Origin: Microcoleus sp. AS-A8
Lineage (GTDB): Bacteria > Cyanobacteriota > Cyanobacteriia > Cyanobacteriales > Coleofasciculaceae
Reading direction: 5' to 3'
Assembly (NCBI GenBank): GCA_039962225.1
Contig: JAMPKV010000001.1
Coordinates: forward strand, 777,232 to 841,231
DNA: 64,000 nucleotides
The position numbers and the translations under genes are program-made. Below the pieces are notes generated by a model. The model did no database searches. It had not been told where the DNA came from and was given only the letters and a program-made list of their open reading frames with translations. Each line of letters opens with the position of its first letter. Positions within the stretch are counted from its first letter, which is position 1. Shown piece by piece: positions 44,292 through 55,180 of this stretch.

Positions 44292-47200
44292 TTAGCTAAC
44301 GGAACCCGATACCAGCTTGCGAACTTGGCTCAGCAACTCCTCGCGAGTGTAGGCTCCCTTTTGCAGAATATTTTCCACATAACCATTGAGCTGCTGTCGG
44401 TCTTCTGCTGTGATTTCTTTAGCCGTTAAGATCACAACCGGAATGGAACGCCATGCTTCGTTTTGTTGCAACACATTAACAAAGGTAAATCCATCCATTT
44501 GAGGCATCATCAAGTCCAGCAAAATTAACTCAGGTTGTTGGTTTGCCATTTGCTCCAAGGCAACCTGACCGTTTTCAGCTTCCATCACCGTCCATTGTTC
44601 TTTTTCCAGCATCCGGCGCATCATCTCACGAGTGGGTGCATCGTCTTCAACCAGCAAGAGTCGGCAGGGGTGACGCTCACCTCGATATTTATTGAGAATA
44701 GCGCCTAAGCGATCGCGGTCAATCGGTTTAGTTAAATAATCCGATGCACCTAAGGCATAGCCTATATTCTTGTTATCCACGATTGTGAGCATAATCACCG
44801 GAATATGTGCTAATTCAGGATTAGCCTTTAGTCCCGACAACACAGCCCAGCCATCCATTCTGGGCATCATCACATCCAGCGTGATGGCATCGGGTTGTAA
44901 TTCCTGGGCTAAAAGTAACCCCTCCTCCCCACTAAAGGCACTGGCTACTCGAAATCCTTCCTTACTGAGAAAGCGATGCATCAAGTCATGCACGGTTGGG
45001 TCATCATCAATCACGAGAATGGTTTTGGCTCCAAGGGGCACTGGAGTCGATTTCAAGGGCAACGATGGAGTCGGCTGAGCTTTGGGGTCGAGGACGATTG
45101 CCGGAAGATGGATGGTAAAGGTAGAACCCTTGCCCACCTCGCTTTCCACCGTCACATCTCCTCCCATCATCTGGCATAGTTTCTTGGTAATGGCTAACCC
45201 CAGCCCAGTGCCGCCATACTGGCGCGTCGTCGAAGCATCCGCTTGAGTAAACGCCTCAAATAGCCTCGACATTTGTTCTGGAGTCATGCCAATTCCCGTG
45301 TCCGTCACCTGGAAGGAGATCCAATCTGGGCTAATGACGGGGAGAGAGGAGGAGGACGTACCGATTGATTCCTCCTCTTGAATGGGAGTTGAATAATTCT
45401 CCCCATCTCCGCCTCTTCCCCGACTCACCGTCAGGGTAATCGTACCCTGTTGGGTAAACTTGCAGGCGTTGCTCAGGAGGTTAAATAAACTCTGACGCAC
45501 TTTCGTTAGGTCAGCGTGCATAGAGCCGAGTTTGTTGCCAAACTGTATGTTGAGAATATTGCTGTTCTTATCGACCAAGGGTTGGAGAGTCGTCACCACA
45601 TCCTCAGCCATCGCCGAGATATCGAACGTTTCCAGATACAGTTCCATCCGACCGGCTTCAATCTTCGAGAGGTCGAGAATATCGTTAATCAGTCCAAGTA
45701 AATGCTTACCGGCGGCATGAATCTTTTGCAAGTCGGGAATAAAGTCTTCTTGTTCTAAATCTTCGGCTTCCTCTTGCAACATTTCACTGTAACCAATAAT
45801 TGCATTAAGGGGTGTACGTAGTTCATGACTCATGTTGGCGAGGAATTGACTCTTGGCACAGTTGGCGATTTCTGCCGCTTCTTTAGCCTGTCTTAGTTCG
45901 GCTTTGACCCGTTCGCGTTCGGTAATATCATTAATCAGTGAGGTGACGCCCATCACCTTGCCGTCATCGTTGAGTAATACCGTGTTGTACCAATCACAAG
46001 TGATGACCTTGCCGTCTTTCGTGACGTTTTCATTCGTACTCCGAGTCCCACCCTGTTGTAAGAGAAGGGCTTGCCACACTTGACTTACCTGCTCTTTGAC
46101 ATTTTCGGGAACAATTAATCCAACCGCAGGGCGACCGATGGCTTCGCTTTTGCTGTAACCAAAAATGGCTTGTGCTGCCGGATTCCATTCCACCACTTCA
46201 AAATTCACATTCCACTCAATGACGGCTAGGGATGTGTGTTCTAAATGGAATGAAAGTCTTTGTTGGGATTGTGTCAGTTCTTCTTCCGCTTGTTTGCGAC
46301 GAGTGATATCTTGAACAGCACCTTCGTAATAGAGGATTGTTCCTTGAGTATCTCGGACGGCACGAGCACTCTCTGAAATCCAGCTCATTTTGCCGTTTTT
46401 GCCATAGATTTGAGACTCGAAATCAGATACAGTGCCATGTTTTTGAATCAACTGTTTGAACTCGGTTCGGCGGTTAGGGTCAACATAAAGTTGTTTTGAA
46501 ATATTAGTTAAATTGGCAATTAATTCCTCTGGTGATTCGTAACCATAGATGCGGGCGAGAGCGGGATTGGCGCTTAGATAATGCCCATCAAGGGTGGTCT
46601 GAAAAATTCCATCGACGGCATTTTCAAAAATAGTACGATATTTCTCTTCAGTTTCCCGCAGAGCATTCTCTGATTGTCTGCGCTTGTTCTGACTGCGGGT
46701 AAAAGCCCACAAAACATAAAGGATGGCGGCTAGGACAAGCAATGAAAAGGCCAAAACTCGATATTTCTTCCAAGAAAAAGCGTTAATGCGTTTTTCTAAT
46801 AACCCATCGAGAGCCGTAGATACTTGATCGTAAAGTTGAAACTGGGTATCGATCGCTTTTGTCGCTTCCTCAAAATAGTTCTCGAATTGAATATCGATTG
46901 TTTTAGGAAGAATTATTTTTTGTTCGACTAAATCCAAAAATACATCTGTAGAACTGAAACTTTCTTGAGCGTAAACCTCTAGTTTATTTCTGAGGTTAGG
47001 ATTTTTGGTGAGAGAGACTTGTAAACCCCGACGTAATGACTTGTTTGGAGCTTCTATCCAGCCTAATAGAATCGTGATTTTAGTTTTTTCCTCGGCGGTG
47101 ATCTGCTTTTGCACAATTGCACCGGTGCCCAACCCTCTAATTTGAGCCATATTTTCAGTCATAGAGGGGAGCTTGATTACTGCCGCATCCATCAAATAAT

Positions 47201-47711
47201 AACTCTCTAGCACCGGATCGAGAATCAGATTGGACATATCTCCGACATGTGAAATCAACGTGAGAATGTCAGCAATCAATGCCGTGTGGGCATCAAAGCT
47301 TTCTTGAGGATTCAGAATCAGCGCTTTACCTTTTAGTGTCTGCCACTTTTCCTTTAAGGTTATCCATTGTTCTGTAGTTTGGAGTTTGCTACCGATCTGT
47401 TGATCAACCAGATCAATGGCTCTGATATCATCTTCGATTTCTGACCGTTTTAAATTAATTTGTTGCTCAAAAGAAGTACCCCCTTTCAAATAACCATTAA
47501 CCATCCCTCGATGCTGCTGTACATCTTCTAAAAGTTGTCTGACAGGCTGGTTATACTGAAGTCCCAGTCTCTCTTTTTGGGCGAACTTAATTCCTACATC
47601 AATTTCGGCTAGCAGTTGATAAACGACGACGGCAAAGGGTAGAAGGAAAATGAGAAGTAATCCAATTAAGCTGAATTTTCCAACGACTGGCTGATTTAGC
47701 TTTTTTTTCAA
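44292..47711 (-). CDS. Hybrid sensor histidine kinase (sensor-PAS-PAS-HK-REC-REC)
   Basis: The 1139-aa protein has a TM helix (about 12-35), a helical periplasmic sensor (about 36-318; [13 protein letters not shown]), a second TM (about 320-342), two PAS domains (about 358-470 and 480-600), a HisKA box with phospho-His near 629 ([13 protein letters not shown]), an HATPase domain (N, G1, G2 boxes: [15 protein letters not shown]) and two receivers (about 890-1005, 1013-1130). The start is TTG 47711: no ATG precedes the first TM helix, and AGGAGA lies about 9 nt upstream. It heads a likely minus-strand operon with the receiver and REC-cyclase. The sensor family is not identified; the ligand is unknown. 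Confidence 0.9.
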   Translation of the reverse strand: MKKKLNQPVVGKFSLIGLLLIFLLPFAVVVYQLLAEIDVGIKFAQKERLGLQYNQPVRQLLEDVQQHRGMVNGYLKGGTSFEQQINLKRSEIEDDIRAIDLVDQQIGSKLQTTEQWITLKEKWQTLKGKALILNPQESFDAHTALIADILTLISHVGDMSNLILDPVLESYYLMDAAVIKLPSMTENMAQIRGLGTGAIVQKQITAEEKTKITILLGWIEAPNKSLRRGLQVSLTKNPNLRNKLEVYAQESFSSTDVFLDLVEQKIILPKTIDIQFENYFEEATKAIDTQFQLYDQVSTALDGLLEKRINAFSWKKYRVLAFSLLVLAAILYVLWAFTRSQNKRRQSENALRETEEKYRTIFENAVDGIFQTTLDGHYLSANPALARIYGYESPEELIANLTNISKQLYVDPNRRTEFKQLIQKHGTVSDFESQIYGKNGKMSWISESARAVRDTQGTILYYEGAVQDITRRKQAEEELTQSQQRLSFHLEHTSLAVIEWNVNFEVVEWNPAAQAIFGYSKSEAIGRPAVGLIVPENVKEQVSQVWQALLLQQGGTRSTNENVTKDGKVITCDWYNTVLLNDDGKVMGVTSLINDITERERVKAELRQAKEAAEIANCAKSQFLANMSHELRTPLNAIIGYSEMLQEEAEDLEQEDFIPDLQKIHAAGKHLLGLINDILDLSKIEAGRMELYLETFDISAMAEDVVTTLQPLVDKNSNILNIQFGNKLGSMHADLTKVRQSLFNLLSNACKFTQQGTITLTVSRGRGGDGENYSTPIQEEESIGTSSSSLPVISPDWISFQVTDTGIGMTPEQMSRLFEAFTQADASTTRQYGGTGLGLAITKKLCQMMGGDVTVESEVGKGSTFTIHLPAIVLDPKAQPTPSLPLKSTPVPLGAKTILVIDDDPTVHDLMHRFLSKEGFRVASAFSGEEGLLLAQELQPDAITLDVMMPRMDGWAVLSGLKANPELAHIPVIMLTIVDNKNIGYALGASDYLTKPIDRDRLGAILNKYRGERHPCRLLLVEDDAPTREMMRRMLEKEQWTVMEAENGQVALEQMANQQPELILLDLMMPQMDGFTFVNVLQQNEAWRSIPVVILTAKEITAEDRQQLNGYVENILQKGAYTREELLSQVRKLVSGSVS

Positions 47712-48494
47712 AGTGATAATCTCCTGTTTTTATGAGAAGTTGAACTGAGCGAGACTCAACAGGTTTCACCCAGGCAGCTTATTGACGTTTATATCGGCAA
47801 TGTTGGATACAGAACCCAGCTCAATAAATGCTTTGTTACTAAGCAATAGCAGTGGTTCCGGTTCATGTATGGCGTATTACAATCTTCGTCCATGTGTCTG
47901 CATAGACGGGAGATTTGAAAAAGATTTCTCAGGGCAGATCACACCCGACTATATTAATCGGCTCTTAGTCTATATTGCCAGAGTTAGGTCACTCTAAAAA
48001 TAGACCGTGCCACTGGGGATGAGGCTGAAATAGAGACGAGTCAATCAGCTAAACTAAGCTAAATACCGGAATACTTGGGTGATTACGAAAGGGTATCGCT
48101 CGCTTGTTGCCCCTGGAAAATCAATAACTTCAGAAGTTAGATTATTGGAAGGCTCATACGCTTAAAGCACCTAAGAACCGCTGAAAATCTCCCTCCGATG
48201 CTCTAGTCCTCAGCCTATTGCTCCTATTTTTAGGTCACAATCAAAAATTGAGTAGGGTGCGTCCTCCTCAACCCAACGATGACTGACTCGACAGCTTAGG
48301 GCGGGGATCTGTGCTTTAAGCGGTGTTGAAAGGACTCGGCAATGGGTGTAATAGCCGATAGCTCTTTTCGGGTTGAGTCGATCAAGTGTTAGCAACCTCG
48401 TTTGAGGAGGTATAACTCTTGATCTTTGATTGTTCGTCACTGAGGTTGCCCGTAAACCAACCGTGATACGCTGCCCTTAATCATTACTGTTTGC
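47712..48494. other. Gene-free divergent region
   Basis: 783 bp between divergent starts of the hybrid kinase and the PAS/GAF protein. A 71-codon frame at 47782-47997 has no family-like sequence. Near 48253 the sequence TAGGGTGCGTC recalls half of the palindrome found after ndhD. Promoters in both directions are expected. Confidence 0.4.
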
Positions 48495-50897
48495 ATGCCT
48501 ACCCGTAAGCCAAGCTCCCATGTGGAGAACGTCCAATCGACAAAGGACTTAAAGCTCGGTGCCGACGCACAAAGCCAGAACGAGCCGTCTATCACCTCTT
48601 CAGAATCAGAGTCTCAACCATCGCCTAACTTCCTTGATGAGCTGGTTAACGCTTTCCTCGAAGACGATCTCTCACTAGACTTAGAAGATGAAGATGAGCC
48701 GCTCCAGCCGATGAAGAAAAAGTCGAACTGGCTGACTCATTTTCAGCATCATAGCCAGTTGCTGATGGCTGTGGTAGAGCCTGGTAGTTTCACCCTACGT
48801 TATGCCAATGACTACTTCTGGACACTGATGGGTATGACGGAGTCTGGCTCTAAGTTAAAGGGTCAAGACCTCCATTTATCAGACTTATTACCGGATTTTA
48901 AGGGTACAGCCATTGAATCATTGTACCGACAGCACATCCTACATCTGATATTCCGAGATATTTATCAGATTAAGGTTCCCAGGTCACGGCTGCTGGATCA
49001 ACCTGTAATTGTTTCCTTGAAGAGTCCTCTTTATCCAGAGCCACGTTGGATTGAGTTGGCGTTTCGCTCAGAGCAAATGAACATTTCCCGTCTGGATGCT
49101 CAAATCGATGAGTTGGCGGATTTGGATTTGGAGCCGTGGCGAATGGCGGAGGGTGCTGTTAAGTCCATCGATTGGGAACCCTTGGAAGCTTGGAAACAAC
49201 GGCTGCGCTTGGACAATTACCAGCTAACCGGACAACTCCTATTGGAAGGTTCGGATGTGACGGAACGGGAAACCATTCGCCATATCATTGGGTTACTGAT
49301 TGACAGGGATTCGATTCTCCGTCCTGATAAGTTTCGCCGGATTAATAAACGGTTGCGATCGCTGTTTCGGGCTACGAATAGCTTAATTCTGAGTACGGAG
49401 AATGAGCATACACGACTGTTCATGAGTACCGAGCGTAAGGAATTAAGAGCCACGGTACACTCCTTAGAATCTCTCGCTGGGTCACATTTTTTGCGAGCGG
49501 CAGATGCCAATCGCGTCTGGAATGTGCCTGACTTAACTCAAGATTGCCAAACCGATTGTGAGCGATCGCTACTCAATCAGGGGGTACGTTCTATGTTACT
49601 CATTCCCTTGGTGGTTAGACCCCTAAAATCCGGCAAAGGTTCGCGACAGTTGGCGGGAATTGTGGGAATCATTAGCGATCGCCCTCATAATTTTGATGGC
49701 GTTGATTGCAAATATGCGGAAGAATTAATGCCTGCGTTTACCGCTGCTTTGCGTCAAGCGATTCAGCAGCGCTTTACCAATATTCACCCCTCGGTGGAGT
49801 GGCGCTTTTTGCAAGAAGCCGAACGCCGGAGTTGGGGATTAGCGGCAGAACCCATTGTTTTTGCCAATGTCTATCCCTTATACGGTATCTCAGATATTCG
49901 CGGCTCCTCGGAAGAGCGCAACCGTGCGATTCAGTCTGATTTACTGGAACAATTTCAGCAGGGTTTACAGGTTGTGGACGCTGTGTGTCAGTTCCACAAG
50001 AGTTCTTTAGGCGAACAGCTACGACTGGATTTACTCGAATATATCGAACACCTCAAAGAACGAGTGACGGTTGATGCCGAAGTCACCGCGCTGAAATTTT
50101 TGAGCGATCGCCTGGAACTCTACTTAGACTATTTTGCCCAATGTGGTGCGGATGCTCAATCTGCGGTGGAAACCTACCGTCAAAGCTGCAACAACGACCA
50201 TAAATCGGTCTATGTATCCCGCGCCCACTACGATAAAACCATTAGCCAGATTAACGCCCTATTGAAACAAACCTGGGAACGCTGGCAAGTCCGGATGCAA
50301 CAAATTATTTCTCATTACTGTGATGTGGAGTCCACAGACGGCATCAATCACATGATTTATGTGGGGGAATCCATCGACTCCAAATTTTCCATCTATCATC
50401 TGCGGAGTCTACGCTACGAACAGCTACGCGCCGTTTGTGACTGTGCTCGAACAGCGTTCAAGTTTCAAACCCTCTACAATACCCAAATGGAAGTCACCCA
50501 CTTGGTTTTAGTGCAAGACCAGACAGTGGATATTATCCATGATGAAAATACTGAAAAACTGTTTGAAGTGCGAGGAACACGGGACATCCGCTATGAAATT
50601 GTGAAAAAGCGGATTGATAAAGCGGTTGATGAAGAATCCCGAACTCGCATCACCCAACCGGGAATGGTTACTTTGGTTTATTCCACTGAAGAAGAGTGGT
50701 CAGAATATCAACAATATCTGCGTTACCTGGCTCGTGAAGGCTGGGTGGATACAGAAATCCAATCCGGTACGGTTGAACCCTTACAAGGGATAACGGGTTT
50801 AAAATTTGCCCGTGTCCGAGTTGTACCCTCCACCGAGGGGGAAGAACCGGAATTAGTGAATCCCAGTGATTCTGTGGAAGAAGCCGTGGTTCAATAA
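48495..50897 (+). CDS. PAS/GAF-domain signalling protein without a catalytic output
   Basis: The 800-aa protein begins with a polar, acidic segment (FLEDDLSLDLEDEDEPLQPM, about residues 53-72), then a PAS-like domain (about 78-215: AVVEPGSFTLRYANDYFWTL), a linker, and a GAF-like domain (about 285-430) whose edges include LLIPLVV and LAGIVGII. A conserved but unidentified region follows (VYPLYGISDIRGSSEERNRA, about 455-476) with long helices after it, ending in a beta-rich C-terminus. No kinase, cyclase or GGDEF signature. It may be a scaffold or a sensor acting on neighbours. It stands alone between divergent and convergent neighbours. Confidence 0.75.
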   Translation: MPTRKPSSHVENVQSTKDLKLGADAQSQNEPSITSSESESQPSPNFLDELVNAFLEDDLSLDLEDEDEPLQPMKKKSNWLTHFQHHSQLLMAVVEPGSFTLRYANDYFWTLMGMTESGSKLKGQDLHLSDLLPDFKGTAIESLYRQHILHLIFRDIYQIKVPRSRLLDQPVIVSLKSPLYPEPRWIELAFRSEQMNISRLDAQIDELADLDLEPWRMAEGAVKSIDWEPLEAWKQRLRLDNYQLTGQLLLEGSDVTERETIRHIIGLLIDRDSILRPDKFRRINKRLRSLFRATNSLILSTENEHTRLFMSTERKELRATVHSLESLAGSHFLRAADANRVWNVPDLTQDCQTDCERSLLNQGVRSMLLIPLVVRPLKSGKGSRQLAGIVGIISDRPHNFDGVDCKYAEELMPAFTAALRQAIQQRFTNIHPSVEWRFLQEAERRSWGLAAEPIVFANVYPLYGISDIRGSSEERNRAIQSDLLEQFQQGLQVVDAVCQFHKSSLGEQLRLDLLEYIEHLKERVTVDAEVTALKFLSDRLELYLDYFAQCGADAQSAVETYRQSCNNDHKSVYVSRAHYDKTISQINALLKQTWERWQVRMQQIISHYCDVESTDGINHMIYVGESIDSKFSIYHLRSLRYEQLRAVCDCARTAFKFQTLYNTQMEVTHLVLVQDQTVDIIHDENTEKLFEVRGTRDIRYEIVKKRIDKAVDEESRTRITQPGMVTLVYSTEEEWSEYQQYLRYLAREGWVDTEIQSGTVEPLQGITGLKFARVRVVPSTEGEEPELVNPSDSVEEAVVQ

Positions 50898-51309
50898 GCG
50901 GTTGTGCATCCAAATGGCAGATTTATTGGGATTGTGGGTTATCGGGAATGGGTCGAGTCTGACGAGGTTGTCACCAGGCAACCATGAGGCTTCTTCCTAT
51001 CCCGATTAACCGACGTGAGTCAACACGGCATGAAGATATTTTAGAAGCGAGGATGACTTAGCCCTACAACCCAATAGTGTGCATGATTCAGTTTGGAGTA
51101 CATGCAAAACATAGCCTATACCCATTTCTGTGTAACGCTTACTAAGCATATTATCTCGATAATATGCACTTTAAATACTAATTATCTTATTGTGGAAATT
51201 AATACAAGCTAAATTATCAAAAGTTATACTTTAATTGAGTTTCTCTGGCAAAAAAACCAGAATATAGATAAATTCTGCTCAAGCAAAGCCGCTCAAAAAA
51301 ATTACTTCG

Positions 51310-51331
51310 AGCAATACATCCATGTATTGCT
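51310..51331 (-). terminator. Inverted repeat at the end of the partner-switch operon
   Basis: AGCAATACAT and ATGTATTGCT form a perfect 10-bp dyad with a CC centre. On the minus strand it lies 79 nt past the RsbW-like gene stop and is followed by CGAAGTAATTTTTTTGA, so the T-run is displaced by about 9 nt. The rest of spacer 50898-51409 holds no gene; 51160-51300 is strongly AT-rich. Confidence 0.5.
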
Positions 51332-51409
51332 AGGAGCAGAGGTCTTTTCATCTTTACCCGTCAGGCTCAAACCAAGAACCTTGACGCCGCATCAAAATTC
51401 TGATGATGA

Positions 51410-51844
51410 CTAATATTTCGATTTCTCAGCTTTGGGTAAATTAGCCTCCAAGGTCAAACAGTTACGACCATTCACCTGTAAGCGATATTCCACTCGATCC
51501 ATCAATCGATTCATAATCAACCAACCATACCCACTTTCCTGCCGATCCTCTGGATTGGGCGGTAGATAAGTGGATAAGTCAAACCCTTGACCGTGATCCC
51601 AAATCTCCACGATAATATCCCGATCTTTAACTTCCAAGCGAATCAAAACTGGTAAATTGGGTTGGTTTCTATGAGCGTGGCGCACGACGTTGGAGTAAGC
51701 TTCTACTAACGCCAATCGCAAACGACTGGATTGACGTGGCCAATCTACAGAGTCACCGAGTTCCAATTCCAAAGTGCCGAGCAGCCAGCTTTCCACAATG
51801 CTCAAAAACTTCAAGTCGCTTGGTATGTGCAACTCCGTTTTCAT
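51410..51844 (-). CDS. RsbW-like ATP-binding (HATPase) anti-sigma-factor-type kinase
   Basis: The 144-aa protein is a lone GHKL ATPase domain: N-box EAYSNVVRHAHRN, G1 DHGQGFD and G2-like GYGWLIMNRLMDRVEY. Such proteins phosphorylate STAS-domain anti-anti-sigma factors and bind sigma factors or other targets (partner switching). The start is 3 nt after the stop of the upstream PP2C gene, so they are co-translated. No STAS gene is next to them in this window, so the third partner must be elsewhere. Length is typical. Confidence 0.9.
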   Translation of the reverse strand: MKTELHIPSDLKFLSIVESWLLGTLELELGDSVDWPRQSSRLRLALVEAYSNVVRHAHRNQPNLPVLIRLEVKDRDIIVEIWDHGQGFDLSTYLPPNPEDRQESGYGWLIMNRLMDRVEYRLQVNGRNCLTLEANLPKAEKSKY

Positions 51845-51847
51845 GAA

Positions 51848-53551
51848 TTACAGAACCTCCAGAGAAAGGATAGTTTGGTCATCTTCCTGAACATTGTTCG
51901 TGCGTTCTCGGATATGAGCTAATAAATTGGTGAGGTCAAAAGGCTCTGGCTCCTCCAGCAGGAGTTGCCAAAGCCCCGGTGATCCAAGCATTGAATTGGT
52001 TCGTGATTCCTCATTTTTAGTAAAGCCACTTCTGGCCAGCGTTTCGATAACCGTTGCCTCTGTGATGCCATCACTAGTTAACAGTACGATGTCACCAGGA
52101 TTTAACGTTAAAATTCCGGCGTTGGCCTTCCAAATCGGTAAAATTCCTAGGGGAACGCCACGAACTTTCAGATAATTAGGCTCCACTGTCACATTTTTTT
52201 CAGATGTGCTTTGCTGCTCAACAACCAAGCGGTGAGACCAAACAATGGGATAAATGTGACCGGAATTGGCGTAAACGAACTGCCGTGTTGTTGGCGTATA
52301 ACGAGCCAGTACCATCGTGATGAAGCAGTTGGTGCTGAACAAATCATCGGACATGATGCTATTGAGATTTCGCATCACAATTTCCGGTTCTGGAGAGGAT
52401 TCTTGAGCCAGTTCCCGCCGCAAGATAGAAATCGCACTAGCCATGAATAGGGCGGCTGGAACACCCTTGCCAGAAACATCGCCCACGGCTAGCCACACAT
52501 CCCCCTGAGGATGAACGTAAACTTCAAAAAAATCGCCACCCACCTCTCGTGCTGGATAGCAGTGGGCTTGCACCTGAGCACCTTGAACCTCCGGCCAACT
52601 TTGACGCAGCAGGTTGTTTTGAATTTGACGAGCCACTTGTAGCTCATCACGCATTTGCTGAGCCATCAACAGCGTACTTTGGTAAAGTTTAGCCTGGGAA
52701 ATCGCTAAAGCCGCCTGCTCACCTACCGACTCAATGAGCTGAATGTCTTCAGGCTTCCAAGGGTGTTCGCTCCCTTGCTGGTAGAGAGACAAAACCGCCA
52801 TGATTTGTTGTTGGAAAATTAGGGGAACGACAAGGTACACCGAAGGATGCCCCTGTGTGTTGTCGTGAACAATCTCTGTTTTTTGAGTTTCTAGGACACG
52901 TTGCAGAATTGATGCGGTATGGGGAATCGAGCAGGAGGCGGCTTCCGTATCCGCTTGGTAAAAGAAAGACTCTGGGAGCAGTTGCTCACCATCTACAGGT
53001 TGTAGCAGGCAACCCGTTGCCTCAAAATTGCGACCAATCATGGTGACAACCGTTTGCAGCATACTCTTATAGTCGAGTGACTCGCGAATCGCCGTTGTCA
53101 CCACATTAAAGAGTTCTTCTCGTCGCAAGGCGCGGCGAAGTTCATGGGTTCTTTGCTTCAGGACTCGGTAGGTATCGGCGGCTTGTTGAACAACTGCTTT
53201 AAGATGTTCGGGATTCCAAGGCTTGGTAATGTATTTAAACACCTTGCCTGAGTTAATCGCTTCCACCAAATCTTCAACATCAGTGTACCCCGTTAACAGA
53301 ATGCGAATAGTATCAGGGAAACGGTCAACGGTCTTGCTTAAGAATTCTGTTCCGTTCATCAGGGGCATCCGCTGATCAGAAATAATCACAGCCATCTCCC
53401 CTTGAGTTTTCAACAAGTTCAGAGCACTCACAGCCCCATCCGCTTTGAAGACTTGAAAATCTCGTCGGAATGTTCTATACAGCAAATCCAGGTTGTCAGG
53501 CTCGTCGTCCACCACCATTAGTTTAAGTCTGCTTTGATCTGCCTGACTCAT
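51848..53551 (-). CDS. REC-GAF-PP2C (SpoIIE/RsbU-type) phosphatase
   Basis: The 567-aa protein has a receiver (about 8-125, Asp59 in ISDQRMPLMNG, with TKPW), a GAF domain (about 150-300), a coiled linker (DELQVARQIQNNLL) and a PP2C/SpoIIE phosphatase (about 330-567) with metal-binding EVGGDFFEVY, VGDVSGKGVPAALFMA, TSDGITEA and the final EDDQTILSLEV. It should dephosphorylate a STAS anti-anti-sigma factor when its receiver is activated, opposing the RsbW-like kinase encoded 3 nt downstream. This links two-component input to partner switching. ATG 53551 is the first in frame. The cyanobacterial IcfG system is an analogue but is not identical in architecture. Confidence 0.93.
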   Translation of the reverse strand: MSQADQSRLKLMVVDDEPDNLDLLYRTFRRDFQVFKADGAVSALNLLKTQGEMAVIISDQRMPLMNGTEFLSKTVDRFPDTIRILLTGYTDVEDLVEAINSGKVFKYITKPWNPEHLKAVVQQAADTYRVLKQRTHELRRALRREELFNVVTTAIRESLDYKSMLQTVVTMIGRNFEATGCLLQPVDGEQLLPESFFYQADTEAASCSIPHTASILQRVLETQKTEIVHDNTQGHPSVYLVVPLIFQQQIMAVLSLYQQGSEHPWKPEDIQLIESVGEQAALAISQAKLYQSTLLMAQQMRDELQVARQIQNNLLRQSWPEVQGAQVQAHCYPAREVGGDFFEVYVHPQGDVWLAVGDVSGKGVPAALFMASAISILRRELAQESSPEPEIVMRNLNSIMSDDLFSTNCFITMVLARYTPTTRQFVYANSGHIYPIVWSHRLVVEQQSTSEKNVTVEPNYLKVRGVPLGILPIWKANAGILTLNPGDIVLLTSDGITEATVIETLARSGFTKNEESRTNSMLGSPGLWQLLLEEPEPFDLTNLLAHIRERTNNVQEDDQTILSLEVL

Positions 53552-53701
53552 TTGCTTACTCCAGATCCAGGTTAGTTAGAGACGACAGCTTGAGGATTAG
53601 CCGATTGGTTCGGGGGAGACTGTTTCTAGTTACCAACCACAATTCTCTAAGCTTTCTTTCCACTTGAGATGCCCCTGGGATTTGACTCAGTGGTGCGCCG
53701 C

Positions 53702-54103
53702 TTAATCACTAAAAGTATCTTCTCCACGGGTTACTGAAACTGTTGATCTATCACATTCTCTGTGACCGCATGGGCTTAAAGCATCGAAATACTCATCCAT
53801 CCGAGAACTATCGTAAATCAGGTAGCCCGATACCAAAACGCTCACTAGCGCTAACATTTTCTTTGTTTCACCCTGATCATCCTTGAAACAGCTTAACCGC
53901 CGAGCCGCTTGGCCAGAAATCTTGACCGATTTGGGTTTTATCCCTTGTGGAAGTCGCTCTTGATCATTACTGTTTTGAACCTTAACACCATAAATGAGCG
54001 TCTGGTTGACTAGCAATGGTTCACCCAATGACTCCAGAAGTCTCAAGTGCAGATTGAATGTTAGCGCACAGACATTCTCTTGGGAATGATTATCATCCGT
54101 CAT
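53702..54103 (-). CDS. Hypothetical protein, doubtful
   Basis: The frame is open for 133 codons from ATG 54103 (MTDDNHSQENVCALTFNLHL). It contains a short hydrophobic stretch (KMLALVSVLVSGYLIYDSS) that could be one membrane helix, and a cysteine-containing polar tail. No family is recognised and the ribosome site is weak. It lies between the PP2C gene and the NarL-type regulator, on the same strand as both. It may be real or chance. Confidence 0.35.
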   Translation of the reverse strand: MTDDNHSQENVCALTFNLHLRLLESLGEPLLVNQTLIYGVKVQNSNDQERLPQGIKPKSVKISGQAARRLSCFKDDQGETKKMLALVSVLVSGYLIYDSSRMDEYFDALSPCGHRECDRSTVSVTRGEDTFSD

Positions 54104-54223
54104 CCGTTCCGACTTGAGATGAGACAAGCCAGCAGTAGGGAGTACCGCTGGCTCTGGATTAGTACGTCTATAGACGCCCTCTGATGGGGAAGGTGACTGA
54201 TATCATCCCTAGGAAATGAGTAC

Positions 54224-54943
54224 TTAACCCACCAAGCCCGAACGAAGGGCGCGGACAGCCGCTTGTGTTCGGTCATCAGCACACAGCTTATTCAAGATAT
54301 TCCGGACATGAGTTTTGACGGTACCGACCGTGATGTATAGTCTTTCAGCGATCGCGGCATTACTGCAACCTTCAACGATTAGCTGCAAAACCTCTAATTC
54401 CCGCTCTGTCAAGGGGTCAGCTTCAATCAATTTGCTATATTCCGATTCAGTGGCGTTGATCGTCACGGTTTTGAGTGCCGCTGCCGTCTCTGCCCCCCTG
54501 TCCATGGACTTGGTTTTCTTCAGAACAATTTTAGCGATCGCCGGATCAATCCAAGCATTCCCTTCGTTGGTGACTTGTATCGCTTCTAGTAAATTATCAA
54601 AGCTGATATTTTTCATGCAGTAAGAATCAGCACCAGCCGCGAAAGCCGCTAACACAGCGTCTTCGTTATCCTGCAACGTCAGTACCAGAATTCGGGTTTG
54701 AGTCTCCTCATCCGCAGCCCTAGCATCTTTAAAGCGCCTTGTCAATTCAATCCCATCCATATCGGGAAGACCAATGTCAACGATCCCGATATCCGGTCTG
54801 GACGTTTCCAATAAGTTCAGACCTTCAGCCGCATTGGCGGCCTCACCCACAAATTCAATTTCACTACGCTGTTGCAGCGCTGTTCTAATCCCGACCCGTG
54901 TTAGGTCATGGTCTTCAATGAGAGCAACACGAATTTTACTCAT
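54224..54943 (-). CDS. NarL/FixJ-family response regulator
   Basis: The 239-aa protein has a receiver (ALIEDHDLTRVGI, Asp56 in IVDIGLPDMDG, LTLQDNEDAVLAAFAAGADS) and a C-terminal LuxR-type helix-turn-helix (about 175-235: LTERELEVLQLIVEGCSNAA, IAERLYITVGTVKTHVRNIL, NKLCADDRTQAAVRALRSGL). It is a DNA-binding transcription regulator. The sequence is close to widely conserved cyanobacterial NarL regulators such as Rre1, but orthology is not proved. It stands alone between divergent histidine kinase genes and the hypothetical gene; the kinase at 55181 is divergent and could be its partner. Confidence 0.92.
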   Translation of the reverse strand: MSKIRVALIEDHDLTRVGIRTALQQRSEIEFVGEAANAAEGLNLLETSRPDIGIVDIGLPDMDGIELTRRFKDARAADEETQTRILVLTLQDNEDAVLAAFAAGADSYCMKNISFDNLLEAIQVTNEGNAWIDPAIAKIVLKKTKSMDRGAETAAALKTVTINATESEYSKLIEADPLTERELEVLQLIVEGCSNAAIAERLYITVGTVKTHVRNILNKLCADDRTQAAVRALRSGLVG

Positions 54944-55180
54944 CTTTCACGTCCAGGCTGTGGAATTTTCTAGCTCTTACACAGGAAGTTTATGAAGTTC
55001 TGGCCAAGCGTCGAGTGATGTCCACCCAGCGGTAGGGGTAGGGATTTCAGTACTTCAGATACATTCTGAATAATACTGTAATTAAACAAACGTCTTCTAC
55101 CATTGGCTTAAATTAAAGGCTTGGTGGAGACACCTTAAACTTTTAATTTTGGAGCTAAAACTCTTTAAAAGAATCCGTAT

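Noticed and set aside
47782..47997. Plus-strand 71-codon frame
   Set aside because: Composition is not protein-like for this genome and it has no ribosome site or family resemblance.
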